Position numbers and translations under genes: made by a program | Shown here: positions 14,713 to 14,895 of the stretch, piece by piece | Layout of the letters: every line of letters begins with the position of its first letter | Numbering within the stretch: position 1 is the stretch's first letter | NCBI GenBank assembly: GCA_046760705.1 | Contig: JBHIER010000023.1 | Location: 1-14,895 of the forward strand | Source: JBHIER01 sp046760705 [NCBI: bacterium] | Lineage (GTDB): Bacteria; JBHIER01; G020348925 | DNA: 14,895 bases | Direction: 5' to 3' | Notes under the pieces: generated by a model | What the model was told of the DNA's origin: nothing | The model's database searches: none | The model's input: only the letters and a program-made list of their open reading frames with translations

Positions 14713-14844
14713 CTCAGGGAACCGCAGGGAAGATCTATGGCTCAGGGAATTGAAGGAAAGATCAGGGAGGATCACGGAAAATGAGCATTTAGGTGGCTTC
14801 CAGTCCGTATATGTTTCCCCTGCTATTCCCTGATAATCCGTGAT
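14713..14844. repeat. Short direct and inverted ATCA[GC]GGA repeats
   Basis: A 23-base unit starting CTCAGGGAA is present at 14713-14735 and 14741-14763 (19 of 23 identical, period 28). ATCAGGGA (14761-14768) and ATCACGGA (14771-14778) are 10 bases apart. Their reverse complements TCCCTGAT (14827-14834) and TCCGTGAT (14837-14844) are also 10 bases apart. The order is A, B, A', B', so exact pairs are not nested; a hairpin would need A to pair with B' with one mismatch. Confidence 0.6.
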
Positions 14845-14895
14845 ATTCCTTCTTTATTCCAAGAAGAGGCCAGTACCAATAAAAGGCTAAAGCCT

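Larger units (their letters stand above)
14532..14895. other. Non-coding tail of the window with two repeat families
   Basis: No gene is supported in these 364 bases. They hold the REP-like element at 14538-14588 and the 10-base-period repeats at 14713-14844. The last 12 bases, AGGCTAAAGCCT (14884-14895), are an inverted repeat AGGCT/AGCCT cut by the window edge, possibly part of a further hairpin. Confidence 0.6.

Overview
The window looks like a piece of a Gram-negative (diderm) bacterial chromosome, probably from a lineage known mainly from metagenomes. The evidence for a diderm is two outer-membrane beta-barrel genes, one of the PorV/PorQ type and one with an Omp85-like C-terminal half, plus several proteins with N-terminal export signals. 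An LL-diaminopimelate aminotransferase (DapL), the PorV-type barrel, a HEAT plus HD-GYP gene pair and a bactofilin-like/barrel fusion together suggest the FCB or deltaproteobacterial-like part of the tree. I cannot name a genus or phylum. Ten protein-coding genes of normal size are supported, with one candidate 10-codon leader ORF. I saw no rRNA, tRNA, transposase or CRISPR array.

Left half, minus strand (read right to left). A HEAT-repeat protein gene (5361-3574) is tightly coupled to an HD-GYP protein gene (3560-2094), whose ribosome binding site overlaps the HEAT stop codon. Both proteins begin with the same kind of domain of about 100 residues, so they look like a paired signalling module. 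After a good sigma70-like promoter come a membrane-anchored, proline-rich coiled-coil protein (1926-1048) and a PorV/PorQ-like barrel (926-48).

Middle. A minus-strand two-gene unit holds a radical SAM enzyme with C-terminal cluster cysteines (7458-6460) and a VTT/DedA-like membrane protein (6463-5798). They overlap by ATGA and are visibly richer in A+T than their surroundings. A leader ORF of 10 codons with a strong AGGAGG sits just upstream and also overlaps the radical SAM start by ATGA. A 236-base divergent promoter region (7488-7723) separates this unit from the plus-strand genes.

Right half, plus strand. A near-consensus promoter (7637-7665) precedes a B12-binding-type radical SAM protein (7724-9076), a second radical SAM protein with SPASM/twitch-like cysteines (9102-10502), DapL (10611-11792), an exported beta-strand-repeat protein of the DUF4097 type with a ladder of Asp-Glu-Gly motifs (11876-12889), and an exported fusion of a bactofilin-like domain to an Omp85-like barrel (12969-14531). 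Gaps of 25 to 108 bases allow one transcript, but repeats before the DUF4097 gene and a hairpin before dapL could mark separate control. The last 364 bases are non-coding and hold two families of short repeats.

Working together: DapL supplies LL-diaminopimelate for lysine and peptidoglycan. The DUF4097 and barrel proteins are envelope proteins. The radical SAM enzymes have no substrate that can be read from sequence, but their company suggests lipid, cofactor or envelope chemistry. That last step is inference.
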